Assembly (NCBI GenBank): GCA_020631735.1
Contig: CM036168.1
Coordinates: 95,522,932 to 95,586,931 of the forward strand
Reading direction: 5' to 3'
Source of the DNA: Saccharum officinarum
Lineage: Eukaryota; Streptophyta; Magnoliopsida; Poales; Poaceae
Length of the DNA: 64,000 nucleotides
Part shown: in pieces, positions 33,657 through 45,029 of the stretch
How the letters are laid out: each line of letters starts with the position of its first letter
Numbering within the stretch: the first letter of the stretch is position 1
Position numbers and translations under genes: made by a program
Notes under the pieces: model-generated
The model's database searches: none
What the model saw: the letters and a program-made list of their open reading frames with translations, nothing else
What the model was told of the DNA's origin: nothing

Positions 33657-36046
33657 GTAATCACAAACTGAGAAGTGTCTTCCTCGGACTCTGAGCTATT
33701 TGGCTGACCCTCTAAAGAAGCACGCGGCTGTGAAGCGGTCTGGGTCTGATCAACAGGAACAGGTGCTGCCGAAGTGGCAATAAGTGGAGCAGTCTCTGTG
33801 ACCTGAACCTGAAGAGAGCCAAAAGCTGGGGGATCTGTCGAGGCAACGGACGAAGGAACTGTCTCTGTAGTGCCTGTCCCTATCACTAGAGGAAAAGCTG
33901 CCTCTGAAGCTGACAACCCTGATGAAGTAGCAAATGTGGTGTTCGAGAGCGTCGGCTGACCAGTCAACTCGCTATATGTGGCACTCAGATCAATGAAAGG
34001 TGTGTCGGTCAACATGTGAGGGTGAGGCTGGTCTGAAGGAGTAAACCCCATCTGAATGGGCGTGTAGCTCGGGACTAGAATGACTGAGGAACCTGCAGTT
34101 GTGGAGAGGTGAACTGAAAGCTCGGCTGATCCTGACTAGAAGGTTCACTGAAAGGTAAAGCTGAAGTCAGGATAGATGCAGGTGGAGGAACCCCAACTGT
34201 GACAAGGTGACGCAGGAGATCCAAATACTGCTGCTGGCTAGCTGCACTCTGTCGCTGCATCTCATACTGCTGACGCTGCATCTCGACTTGTTGGCGCTGT
34301 ATCTCAAGCTGCTGTCTCTGGAACTCGTCCTGTCGAGCCTGTATCTGTGCAAATGCAGCAGCTGTATCCTGAGCCTGTCTCTGCAGCTGAAGCTCCTGTC
34401 GCTCCTGTGCCTGGGTCAGCCTCTCAAGAATAGCCACCATGGCTGGGTCTGAGCGGGAGGCTGAACCAGAGCCACCGGCCTCGTGGTCATGAGGCCGAGG
34501 AGACCGATACCTGGGATAGGCTGATAATCCTCGTCGGTGCTGTCAGAGGCCTCATCCTCAGCTATATCAGCAGGCTGAGCATCTAGATCTGCAAGCTCTG
34601 CCTCAGCAAGACCCTGTACGGTCGCATCCTGCTCCGTCACTGTCTCAGGCACCTCAGGTCTCTCTCTCTGTCCTGGCACAGGGACCTGCTCTCTCGTAAC
34701 TGAAGCCCATAACTGACAATATCATACTCAGGAAAAACAGTAGTGGTTTCAGTTATCTCAGCACTAATCTCTGAAGGCAGCTCAAGTGCAGATCTGATGA
34801 TGAAGCAAATCCAATGAGCATAGGGCAGCTGACGGTGTCCCTTGAAGCCTTTTGCCAGGGTGTCCTCCATCTCACTGACCATAAGATCCCAAATGTCAAA
34901 AGGTGTCTTGTGAGAGAAGGTGGTGAACTACCCATAGCTGCATTCTGGTCAGTCCTCTCTGTAACCAAGCCTGGGAAGAAGAGTACGCCTGACAATAGCA
35001 TCCAGGACTCGGGCAAGCGGTGTCAAACTAGCAGGTGTGCGACGAGACCCTTCGCCAAAAGGCTCACGGAAGCAGGGTCAGATCAGATCTGTAGGTGGCA
35101 CAGTACCGCCATGAGGGCGTCTAGGTGGAGCTATCTGACCGAAACAGAGTTGGTGAATCTTCGTGTCTGAAGCTGGGAGTCTGAGAATCTCTCGCACTCT
35201 TGTGCTATACAGTCTGCGGTCGCGACCTCTGAATGCAAAGTGTATGAACTCATGGGCTGGATCAATCCATAATGAAGCATAGAACTCCCTAACCCAAGTG
35301 CCGCAGTATGCACCCGTCCGTCCAAGAAAATCTGACAAGCCTAGTAGATAGGACAGGTGCGGACAAAGCTGCTCACCCACTACCTCAACAAGTGACTCAA
35401 TGCGACAGACCCTCTGTGGTCGAAAAGCAATGCCACTGTCAACAAGAGCTCTATAAAAATCCTCCTGTAGAGGAGTATAGAAACCCCTCTGAAGCTCTGG
35501 AGTCCCTCTGAGGTGGGAACCACCGGCTGACCTCAAAAATCTCAAACTTTGCACCTGACGTGCAGTAGCACCTCTCAAGTCAAAGTGCTCAACTAGGGGT
35601 ATACCTCTAACTCTCGGAGGTGGACGTCCTCCACGACGCTGGCCCTCTGGCCTGGGAGTCACCTGAGCCCGTGTGCGTGTGGAGCGGCGATGTGATGGAG
35701 TCTGAGCTGGCTGTTCCTCTGTCCCCTCTGAAGGCGCTGCAGGTGGATCAACTGACATAGTATCTGCATCCATTTGCACCTCAGTGCCCTCAGTGGTCTC
35801 TGTACCAAGCTGTCGTCCTTCAAGATGAAAATGACTGTCGCCAATGCGTATACCACTGCTCCTGCCACCTCTCTCAGCTGCATCAGCTGCATCTGCCACT
35901 GCCTGAGCTATCTCTGCATCAGTAAGAGTCTTCTTCTTCTTTCTGGCCATGATCTTGATGCGCTTTCCACGCGCAACCTCAGACATACGAGGAGGACTGT
36001 TGTCCCCGTCACTGGGAGCACCACCAGCATTCTTGCAACGAACCAT
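33657..36046 (-). pseudogene. Sirevirus accessory ORF (often called env-like), interrupted
   Basis: The ATG at 36046 starts a frame of 322 residues. It has basic N-terminal tracts (MARKKKKTLTD as a likely nuclear signal, RRGGRPPPRVRG) and a globular domain at about residues 145-320 (FYRALVDSGIAFRPQRVCR, YLLGLSDFLGRTGAYCGTW). That domain resembles the 'putative plant transposon protein' type. Downstream parts in other frames add FKGHRQLPYAHWICFIIRSA, an acidic linker, a glutamine-rich coiled coil (EFQRQQLEIQRQQVEMQRQQ, 34440-34075) and a Ser/Thr-rich end. There is an in-frame stop at 35078, several frame changes at 34400-35000, and a Tekay insertion near the 3' end. I see no signal peptide or transmembrane helix, so an envelope role is doubtful for this protein. 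Confidence 0.75.
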
Positions 36047-36069
36047 GCTGTCACACTATCGGAAAACCT

Positions 36070-36294
36070 CTGAAAGATGATGTACTGACACTCGAGAGGC
36101 TTGGCCTCAATCCGTATCCGCAGGCTTGGCCTCGGATTCAACAGCTGAACAGCAGTCACCCCGACACACGACAAACTCGCTGAAAAGACGGAATAGATGG
36201 ATCTACTATAAGCAACATATATGATCTAAAAGATACGAAACCCTAGAGATAGCAAGCATATAAGATAAGACGTGAAACAAAACGCGATGGCTAC
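36070..36294 (-). other. Predicted 5'-UTR intron of the accessory ORF
   Basis: Minus-strand donor ATCCGAG|GTAGCC and acceptor ATCATCTTTCAG|AGG, T-rich in between, ending 24 bases upstream of the ATG at 36046. The sequence upstream of the donor (CCCTAACCCTAGGG near 36480) looks like a plant gene leader. Confidence 0.55.
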
Positions 36295-36825
36295 CTCGGA
36301 TCGACGAGAAATCTGGTGAAGAGATGAGATGACCTAGGTCGCGAGACTTCCCGACGCACCGGACGAGCGCTGATTCGCCGAAACAGAAGTCGATTAGGGT
36401 TAACGAAAACAAAATTTCGACAAACCCTAACACGAAGATCAAGGATGTGCGAAACAACCTCGGAGCGAAGACGAACCCTAGGGTTAGGGCGACGTGCGGT
36501 GGCCGAAAATCGAGGATGAACGCGAGGGCAGGGGCTGGCCGGAGATCGTGCAGGTGGAGGAGAGCGCAGCTCGCAGGCGCAGCGGCTCACGGCGGCGGTG
36601 GTGGCGCAGGCGGGTGGAGGTGGCGGCGCGGCAGATGGCGGCTGCGCGGGAGAGGCACGGCGTGGCAGTGCGGACGCGGCAGAGGGCGGCTGCGCGGGCG
36701 CGGTGGAGCAGGCGCGGCCGAGGTCTCCGGCGAGCGCGGCGGTGCGCTTCTGGCGAGCTAGGGCACGGAGGCGGCGAAACGCGAGGAGTACGGCGCGGAC
36801 GAGGAAGAAAAGAGAAGAACGCGAA

Positions 36826-36836
36826 AAATTATATGA
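36826..36836 (-). promoter_or_regulatory. Possible internal TATA box for the accessory ORF
   Basis: CATATAATTTT on the minus strand, about 30 bases downstream (in transcription direction) of the palindrome array 36856-37200. The LTR promoter has the same order: array, then TATA. A GC-rich leader follows. Confidence 0.5.
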
Positions 36837-36855
36837 GGGGTTAGATCCGCTCGTT

Positions 36856-37200
36856 ACGCGATGACCGGACGCGGTGGTCGATATGACCGAACGCGGAGAG
36901 GCAGCGTCCGGTCACATTCCAGTAAGCTCCTGGAATGACCGGACGCGTCCGATTATCAACGATCGGACGCGGACAGCGTCCGGTTTTGATTTTCCCGAAA
37001 AGCTGAGACGGATGACCGGACGCGGTGGTCGTTACCGGGACCGGACGCGGTGGTCAACAGGGGTGCGTCCGGTGCAGCGTCCGGTCACTAGATCGGGAGT
37101 TGGTCTTCTGGATGACCGGACGCGCTGGTGGTCGCTGGGACCGGACGCGGTGGTGAAGCATCACTGCGTCCGGTGCAGCGTCCGGTCCAGCGTCCGTCAC
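36856..37200. repeat. Internal copy of the LTR-type palindrome array
   Basis: Repeated GACCGGACGCG, CGCGTCCGG and GCGTCCGGT blocks like those in the LTRs, but placed between the end of pol and the accessory ORF. The spacing differs from the LTR arrays, so it is not a simple LTR fragment. Confidence 0.85.
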
Positions 37201-37643
37201 TGTTTTTCGCCCTTCTTCATTCCGAACTTCGACGCGACTTCTCCCAATCAAGTTCCAATTCAAAGAGACACAAATAAACACCAATTGGAACAAGATGTGA
37301 GTAACCTCACTCAAACCCTCAAGTTTCTCAAAATAGTTTGCCTTAGGCTAATATTATTTTTAGGAAAATAGGCAACAAACACCGAAGGAGCAACGTATGG
37401 CCATGCAATAGAGTCTTTGAACCTTTGGGAGCGTCAAAATGCTCTCTCTATCCATGGACGAACACAGAGTTGCTCAAAGCTTAACCGAAAAGAAAACGAC
37501 AAAACAACCATGCATATGCAATGCAAAACAAGTAAGTAAAGCTAGGTTGCTTGTCAAGTTTGATCCACGGTTAGGCTTTTTCACTCCTCCAAAGGAGGGT
37601 TATCGTAATCGTGTTAGCCAAGGCCTAGATGCATTGCGGGTAA
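37201..37643 (-). other. Spacer between Sirevirus pol and the internal array
   Basis: No supported ORF. It contains short purine- and A-rich tracts and GGAGTGAAAAAGCCTAACCG-like sequence (minus strand, near 37580). Confidence 0.4.
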
Positions 37644-40600
37644 TTAAACATGACATATAATACAATGCAATGCAAGGGACAACACAAGCTCATTTTTAAA
37701 GTTACTAGAGTCAAGCACATTTAGTTCACTTCTCAACCTACAAAAGGTAGCTTCATCCAAAGATTTAGTGAAGATATCCGCTAATTGATTTTCACTTCTT
37801 ACACCTTCTAGTGATATGTCATTTTTAGCAACGTGATCTCTTAGAAAGTGGTGGCGGATATCAATGTGCTTGGTGCGAGAGTGTTGTACCGGATTATTAG
37901 CAATTTTAACCGCACTTTCATTGTCACATAAAAGCGGCACCTTTTCAAGAACAACTCCATAGTCTAGGAGGGTTTGTTTCATGTATAAGATTTGTGCACA
38001 ACAAGCCCCCGTGGCAATGTATTCCGCCTCGGCGGTGGACAAAGCCACACTATTTTGCTTTTTAGATGACCATGATACTAAGGATCTCCCAAGCAAATGG
38101 CACCCTCCGGATGTGCTTTTTCTATCAATTTTGCAACCGGCATAATCCGAATCGGAGTAGCCAACTAGTTGGAATCTAGCTCCTTTGGGGTACCATAGTC
38201 CGATGCTTGGGGTATACTTAAGATATCTTAGGATTCTTTTTACGGCACTTAGGTGAGGTTCTTTAGGGCACGCTTGAAAGCGGGCACACATGCACACACT
38301 AAACATGATGTCGGGCCTAGATGCGGTAAGGTATAACAAGCTACCAATCATTGAACGGTAAAGAGTTTGATCGATTGGTTTACCTCCCTCATCTAGGTCG
38401 AGATGTCCATTAGTTGGCATTGGGGTCTTGATTGGCTTGCATTCTTCCATCTTGAATCTTTTGAGAAGATCCTTGGTATACTTCTCTTGAGAGATAAAGA
38501 TCCCTTCTCTCATTTGCTTGACTTGAAACCCAAGGAAGAATGTTAGCTCACCAATCATTGACATCTCGAACTCTTTTGACATCAATTCACCAAATTCTTT
38601 GCAATAGTCTTCATTTGTTGACCCGAAGATGATATCATCAACATACACTTGACAAATGAAATCTCTTCTTTGAATTTCTTGGTGAATAGTGTGGTGTCAA
38701 CCTTCCCAATAGTGAAGCCCTTCTCTATGAGGAAGTCCCGGAGGCGCTCATACCACGCTCTAGGGGCTTGCTTGAGCCCATATAGCGCCTTGGACAACCT
38801 ATAAACATGATTAGGATATCTAGGGTCTTCAAACCCGGGAGGTTGTTCAACATAGACTAGTTCATTTATGAAGCCATTTAAGAATGCACTTTTCACATCC
38901 ATTTGATATAGTTTCATATCATGATGTGATGCATATTCAAGAAGGATACGGATGGCTTCAAGTCTTGCAACGGGTGCAAAAGTCTCTCCAAAATCAAGAC
39001 CTTCAACTTGAGAGAACCCTTTTGCCACTAGTCTTGCCTTGTTTCTTACCACTATCCCTTGATCATCTTGCTTGTTGCGGAACACTCACTTGGTTCCAAT
39101 GACTCTTGCACCTTTTGGATGCTCTTCAAGTGTCCATACTTGATTGCGGGCGAAGTTGTTCAATTCTTCATGCATGGCATTCACCCAATCCGGATCTTGA
39201 AGAGCTTCTTCTACATTCTTAGGTTCAAGACAAGAGACAAAGGAGTGATGTTCAACAAAAGAATTAAATTTTTTAGATCGAGTCATTACACCCTTTATAG
39301 GACTCCCTATGATGAGATCTTGTGGATGTGCTTGAAGTAGAGGTGAGTTTCTTCGATCAACCATTTGTGGAGTGGGATAGGGAGCATCAACATCTTGTGC
39401 TTGTGCCTTGGCTTGATGATGAGAGACATGGGTGTCTTCATTTTCAACTCACTCATTCTTGTCATCATCTTGAGGCACATATGATGAAGATGGTGGATTG
39501 ACAATTTGTACATTGTCTTCATCATCTTTAGGCTTGATGTCACCCACCGGCATGTTCTTCATGGCCTCCCTCAATGGTTCATCACCTACATCATCATAAT
39601 TCTCAATTGCTCTTTGGGAGCCGTTAGATTCATCAAATTCCACATCATATATTTCTTCAACCAAACCGGTGGCATGGTTAAATACTCTATATGCTTTGGA
39701 CTTTGATGAGTAGCCAACAAGAAAACCAATATCACAACGTCTTTGGAACTTCCCTAGGTGTTGACGCTTCTTGTAGATGTAGCATTTGCAACCAAACACC
39801 CGGAAGAATGAGACGTCCGGCTTCTTCCCATTTAGCAACTCATAAGGGGTCTTGCAAAGGAACTTTTGTAGGAAGAGGCGATTTGAAGCATAGCATGCGG
39901 TGTTGATTGCCTCGGCCCACAATTTTTCCGGTGTGTTGTACTCATCTAGCATTGTTCTTGCAAGAGTGATCAAGGTCCGGTTCTTTCTCTCAACTACACC
40001 ATTTTGTTGAGGAGTGTAGGTTGATGACACTTCATGCTTGATTCCAATTTCATCACAATAGGCTTCAATGTTGGTGTTGTCAAACTCTTTTCCATTGTCA
40101 CTTCTAATCTTCTTTATCTTGACTTCAAATTCATTTTGAGCTCTCTTTGCAAACTTCTTGAAGCAACTTGCCACTTCGGATTTGTCATGAAGGAAGAAGG
40201 TCCAAGTGTATCTTGAGAAGTCATCCACAATCACAAGACAATAAAGATTTCCACCCAAACTCTTGTAAGTTGTAGGACCAAACAAATCCATGTGTAGAAG
40301 TTCTAGTACTCTTGATGTTGACATGTAGGCTTTGGTTGGATGAGTGTTTGCAACTTGTTTGCCGGCTTGACATGCACTACAAGGTTTGTCCTTTTCAAAC
40401 TTTACATCCTTTAAACCTCTCACTAGTTCTTTCTTCAATAGCTTGTTGAGAGTGTTCATTCCAACATGAGCAAGCCTCCTATGCCAAAGCCATCCAAGTG
40501 AAGTCTTGGTGAACAAACATGTCATCAAGTTTGCATCTTCGGAGGTGAAGTCAACAAGATAAAGATTGTTGTATCTAAAGCCCTTGAAAATCACTTGCTT

Positions 40601-40912
40601 GTCATCTATCTTGGTAACAACCACTTCATTTGGACCAAACAAGCATTGGTAGCCAAGATCACAAAGTTGCCCAACGGATAGTAAGTTGAAGCTCAATGAA
40701 GCAACATAGAGCATATTTGAGAGAGAATGATCATTTGATATTGCAACCTTGCCTATACCCTTGACTTTGCTCTTTGAATTATCCCCAAATGTGATCTTAT
40801 CTTGACATACCCCATCCTCTTCAAGTGAGGTGAACATACGAGGATCACCGGTCATATGTTGTGTGCAACCACTATCAATCACCCAATGAGATCCACCGGT
40901 CTTGTAGTTCAC
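37644..40912 (-). pseudogene. pol: Sirevirus pol: protease, integrase, RT, RNase H
   Basis: Protease motif HWVIDSGCTQHMTGD opens the frame. Integrase follows: HRRLAHVGMNTL with CSACQAGKQ (zinc site), then the D-D-E core in DLFGPTTY (about residue 207), RSDNGKEF (269) and VVERKNRTL (304). Reverse transcriptase shows [45 protein letters not shown] and the catalytic YVDDIIFGS. RNase H shows GYSDSDYAG, TAEAEYIA and TKHIDIRHH. The breaks are an in-frame stop at about 39449, another at about 39086 and a frame change near 38650, just before the YVDD box. Both stops are TGA and both could come from Trp codons by one transition. The frame upstream is closed by stops between gag and pol. Confidence 0.92.
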
Positions 40913-40926
40913 CTACACATAAGAGA

Positions 40927-43266
40927 TCAAGCCTTATGTTTAGGGACCCAAACTTGAGAGGGACCCTTAACTTTTTCAACTAGTGACTTGGCAACCCAAA
41001 TTTTCTTTGGCCTATTCTTGTTAGGAGGACCCAAGAACATGACTTTCATCTTTCCACTAGAGTCCTTTCTAAGCATGTAGTGAGCATTGAAAGCAAAGGG
41101 TCTAGCATGCTTGGGCAAGGGTTGTGGTGGTGGGGTTTTGCACTCATGAGCAAAGTGACCTTCTTGTCCACACTCAACACATCTCTTTGGCTTGGGCTTT
41201 GTCTTGCTTTGTTGTTGTTTGGCCTTTACCTTCTTTTCTTGATTTGCCAAATACCCAATGCCACTCCTATCCAACTTCATGACGGTGTTCATGAGTAGCT
41301 CACTTTGCAAATGTTGGCCTCTTGTGAACTTACTTAGGCCGGTCTTGAGATGCTCTTTCTCTTGCTTGAGCTTCTTGTTTTCTTCAATGAGTGACTCATT
41401 TGAAGCTTGCTTTTCAAGAGCCAACAACTTCTTGTTCTCATCTTTAAGCATCTCATTTTCACTCTTGAGCTTGACATACTCATCATAGTCATTAGCCTCA
41501 ACCACACTCTTGCCTTTGCCGCTAGAGCCTTGCTCAAAGTTCTCAACAATCAAGTCATCACATGATGTAGCTATATCAATCTTAACAAATTGGTTAGTAG
41601 CATCATGTGTCTCAAGAGCAAGCTCATTAGCAACAATAAGAGTATCATAATTAATTTTCAAGGTGGTGTACTCTTCCTTTAGCAAGTTTAATCTAGTGAT
41701 GAGTTCACCATGCTTCTTCTCAATTTTATCATGTTTATCTCTAAGCTCCTTGTTAGAAGTTTTAAGCTCTTTGAGAGAAGAAGACATAGTTTTATTTTGA
41801 TCTATGAGCTCATCCCTAGTATTATGTGCACTTTCAAGCTTGGATGAGAGTGATTCATTTTCATATTGAAGCTCATCATTTTCATTTCTAGTCCTTCTTA
41901 TGATTTTAGAATATTTATTTAACAATTTTACTAGTTCATCATAAGGGGGAGCATCATATTCATCATCACTATCACTATCATCATCATCACTATCACTATT
42001 TTGTACCTTTCGATCACCCTTTGCCATAAGGCATAGATGAGTAGTAGAAGATGATGGTGAAGATGGCGGTGAAGGTGGTGATGAAGATGTCGGTGAAGAT
42101 GATGATGACCCAATCACAAGTGCGGCGATCTTTTCTTTGTCATTGTCACTTTCATCGCCGGATGACTCACATGATGATTCAATGTTGGTGAGCCAATCAC
42201 CAACAATATAGGCCTTGCCTCCCTTCTTCTTCTTGTGCAATTCTCTTTTCTTGCCATCTTTCTTCTTGTATGGCTTGTTCTTTCTTTTGTCATCTTCTTC
42301 ATCACTTGAATCATCTTTCTTGCCCTTGTACTTGTTCTTGTACTTGTCTTTTGGAGGCTTTGGGCATTGATGAGCTAGATGGCCAAGTTCTCCACAATTG
42401 AAGCAATCCATTTGGAAGATTGGCTTCCTTTTGCTACTTGTGAAGAATTTCTTCTTCTTGCCATCGAACTTGATGCCACTCTTGTTGAGCTTCTTTAGCA
42501 TCTTAGTGGTCTTCCTTACCATGAGTGCAAGTGATTTATCATCAATGTCACTTTCACTAGAGATTTCTTGCACAATCATGGCTTGGGCCTTCTTCTTTTT
42601 CTTTTCATGACTAGCTTTGAAGGCCAAGTCTTTCTTCTTGGATGATGATGAGCCCTCTTCCGGAGTGATGTGCATGTACATCTCATGTGCGTTGATTTTC
42701 CCCAATACTTGAGTTGGTGTTGCGGTAGAGAGATCACTTTGGTGAAGTACGGTGACAATGTGTCCATACTTCTCAACGGGAAGAACACTTAAGATCCTCC
42801 TTGCAACATCCGATTGACTCATTTTAGTGAGTCCAAGAGCATTTAGATCTTCTATAAGAACATTCAAACGAGTGTACATGTCATTAGCACTTTCTTTAGG
42901 AAGCATCTCAAAAGAATTAATTTTCTTTAAAGCAATATGATAGCGTTCCTCACGCTCACTCTTAGTTTCCTCATGGAGAGCACAAAGATTTTCCCACAAT
43001 TCGTGAGCGTTTTTGGCATTTCGCACACGATTGAAAATATCTTTGCCTAGCGCCCGGTAGATTGCATTTTTTGCTTTTGCATTCCACCGGTCGTATTTCT
43101 CCTCGTCACCACTTGGGTTAGCGGGATCCCTTACGGGAGGAAGCCCTTCGGTTGTGGCTCTAAGGCACCCAACATCTATGGCTTCGAGGTACGCCTCCAT
43201 ACGAATTTTCCAATATGGAAAATCGTCTCCCTCAAAAGTGGGAGGTGGTCCTTCCCCATTAGACAT
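40927..43266 (-). CDS. gag: Sirevirus gag (779 aa)
   Basis: An intact frame starts 40 bases after the primer site with MSNGEGPPPTFEGDDFPYWK, the usual gag start of this lineage. The capsid-like domain spans about residues 60-200 (HELWENLCALHEETKSERE, NVLIEDLNALGLTKM). A CCHC knuckle, CFNCGELGHLAHQC, lies at about 286-299, followed by lysine-rich and serine/acidic tracts and a coiled-coil stretch (about 450-650; KELKTSNKELRDKHDKIEKK). A second knuckle, CVECGQEGHFAHEC, lies at about 694-707. Length and coiled coil fit the extended gag of Sireviruses. The protein forms the particle and binds the element RNA. Pol follows in another frame after the TGA stop. Confidence 0.93.
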   Translation of the reverse strand: MSNGEGPPPTFEGDDFPYWKIRMEAYLEAIDVGCLRATTEGLPPVRDPANPSGDEEKYDRWNAKAKNAIYRALGKDIFNRVRNAKNAHELWENLCALHEETKSEREERYHIALKKINSFEMLPKESANDMYTRLNVLIEDLNALGLTKMSQSDVARRILSVLPVEKYGHIVTVLHQSDLSTATPTQVLGKINAHEMYMHITPEEGSSSSKKKDLAFKASHEKKKKKAQAMIVQEISSESDIDDKSLALMVRKTTKMLKKLNKSGIKFDGKKKKFFTSSKRKPIFQMDCFNCGELGHLAHQCPKPPKDKYKNKYKGKKDDSSDEEDDKRKNKPYKKKDGKKRELHKKKKGGKAYIVGDWLTNIESSCESSGDESDNDKEKIAALVIGSSSSSPTSSSPPSPPSSPSSSTTHLCLMAKGDRKVQNSDSDDDDSDSDDEYDAPPYDELVKLLNKYSKIIRRTRNENDELQYENESLSSKLESAHNTRDELIDQNKTMSSSLKELKTSNKELRDKHDKIEKKHGELITRLNLLKEEYTTLKINYDTLIVANELALETHDATNQFVKIDIATSCDDLIVENFEQGSSGKGKSVVEANDYDEYVKLKSENEMLKDENKKLLALEKQASNESLIEENKKLKQEKEHLKTGLSKFTRGQHLQSELLMNTVMKLDRSGIGYLANQEKKVKAKQQQSKTKPKPKRCVECGQEGHFAHECKTPPPQPLPKHARPFAFNAHYMLRKDSSGKMKVMFLGPPNKNRPKKIWVAKSLVEKVKGPSQVWVPKHKA

Positions 43267-43305
43267 CTTGCTCTAGGCGGTAAAGCCTAAATTAAGAGCA
43301 ACACG

Positions 43306-43317
43306 GCTCTGATACCA
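43306..43317 (-). other. Primer-binding site of the Sirevirus
   Basis: GCTCTGATACCA on the plus strand, perfect for initiator tRNA-Met, two bases inside the LTR edge at 43320. Confidence 0.95.
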
Positions 43318-43319
43318 AT

Positions 43320-45029
43320 TGAAAGGATCAAGATACCCAAGAGGGGGGTGAATTGGGCTTTTCTAAAAATTAATTACAAGAATTAAATCCTACAAGCCAA
43401 ACTTCACCCCTAGTGCCTACTTGTGTTCCTTGTGATTCTACCGATAAAAGTTTTGCATCCTAAGTTCCAATCCTAGACTAGCAAGGTAATTCTAGGAAAG
43501 TAAACAAGCAATGAAAGTAATGCAAGAAAGTAAATGCTTGAAAGTAGGGAACAGGAACATGGCGATGTTTTGCCGAGGTATCGGAGAGTCGCCACTCCCC
43601 ACTAGTCCTCGTTGGAGCACCCGCGCAAGGGTGTAGCTCCCCCTTGATCCGCGCAAGGATCAAGTGCTCTCTACGGGTTGATTCTTCGACACTCCGTCGC
43701 GGCGAATCACCCAAAACCGCTCACAACTTGAGTTGGGTCACCCACAATCGTCGGATGATCACCGAACTCCCAATCACCACCGAACCGTCTAGGTGATGGC
43801 GATCACCAAGAGTAACAAGCTAGAACTCTCACTTGACCACAATAAACCTAATGAGAAGATGGATGCACACTTGCTTGACTCTTGTCACTAGAGAGGATTC
43901 TCAAACTTTGATTCGCAAATCACTATCCTCACTAGGGCTCTTGCACTCCCTTGCACTTCAAAGATGTTTCTCAGCTAAACAAATGAGCAAGAGACCTCTA
44001 AAAGAGGTGGAGGGGTTGTATTTATAGACCCCTCAAACAAATCCAACTGTTACCTTTCGAAACAGCCAGACGCGCACTGACCGGACGCGCCTGTCGATAT
44101 GACCAAACGCGCCGGTCAGTTATAACGGTCGAATAACGGAAACCTGTGCTGAGTGACCGGACGCGCCGATCTATGGTGACCGGACGCGCCGGTCTGAGAT
44201 GACCGGACGCGCCGATCAGGGATGATTGGACGCGTCCGATTATGCAAGAGCTCTCTGGAAATCTGACCTGACGCATCACCGCGTCCGATCATAGGTGACC
44301 GGACGCGTCAGGTCACCACGGGACCTTACTGGAACATGACCGGACGCACGACCGCGTCCGATCATAGGTGACCGGACGCGTCAGGTCTCCACGGGACCTT
44401 ACTGGAACATGACCGGACGCGCCAATCATTTTCACAGTCGCGTCCGATTACGCTGTTTACCGTCTGGAACACGTGTCAGCCTGACCACCGCGTACGGTCC
44501 TCTCAAGGACCGCGTCCGGTCAGTCAGCTGAAAAACACAGTGAAGATTTAGTACTGACCGGACGCGTCCGGTCATGACCAGGACCGCGTCCGGTCATAGG
44601 TAAACGGCTCAAACGTCTTCTAAACGCGATGCAACTTGAACCAAGTTGCTTCTAACTGAACTCTGAGCTTTTCTCGAGCTACCTAGTGCTAAGTTTGACA
44701 AGTGTGCACCACACCTAAACATAAGACTCACCTAGGTACTCGCTCATGCCCCTCTTTATAGTACGGTCAAAGGAAGAAACAAAGATCCTAACGACTATTC
44801 CAGATGTATCTCAACACCTTGACATCCGGAACTAACCGTCCTTAATCTTATCGTTGATCCTTTGAAAACCGAAACGATTTCAATCAAGGGACATGAATAC
44901 CATATTGCCCAAAGCAGTTATTATCTCCATGACCTAACTTACCAATGTTTCTGCAAAACATACGTTAGTCATGGTAATTATGTGTTGTCATTAATTGCCG
45001 AAACCAACACCGGGGCCTAGATGCTTTCA
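43320..45029 (-). repeat. 5' LTR of the Sirevirus (1710 bp)
   Basis: Ends TGAAAGGATC and GATGCTTTCA (plus strand). It contains the palindrome array (about 44070-44600) and the TATA box (TATAAATA, minus strand, 44019-44026). It is closely similar to the solo LTR 9497-11213. Confidence 0.95.

Larger units (their letters stand above)
19904..45029 (-). mobile_element. Sirevirus (Ty1/copia) with accessory ORF, carrying a nested Tekay element
   Basis: On the minus strand the order is 5' LTR (45029-43320), primer-binding site, gag, pol, a palindrome array with promoter features, an accessory ORF, polypurine tracts and the 3' LTR (21536-19904). The gag sequence, the TGAAAG/CTTTCA LTR ends, the long internal region and the extra 3' gene are typical of the Sirevirus (SIRE/Maximus) lineage. 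Host flanks GTCCA and GTCCG are a near-perfect 5-bp duplication. The Tekay element 22051-33656 is inserted in the accessory ORF. Removing it leaves an element of about 13.5 kb. Pol carries two stops and one frame change, so this copy is probably not autonomous. Confidence 0.93.

Noticed and set aside
36447..36864. Plus-strand frames rich in Arg, Ala and Gly
   Set aside because: They are shadows of the GC-rich leader of the accessory gene on the minus strand.
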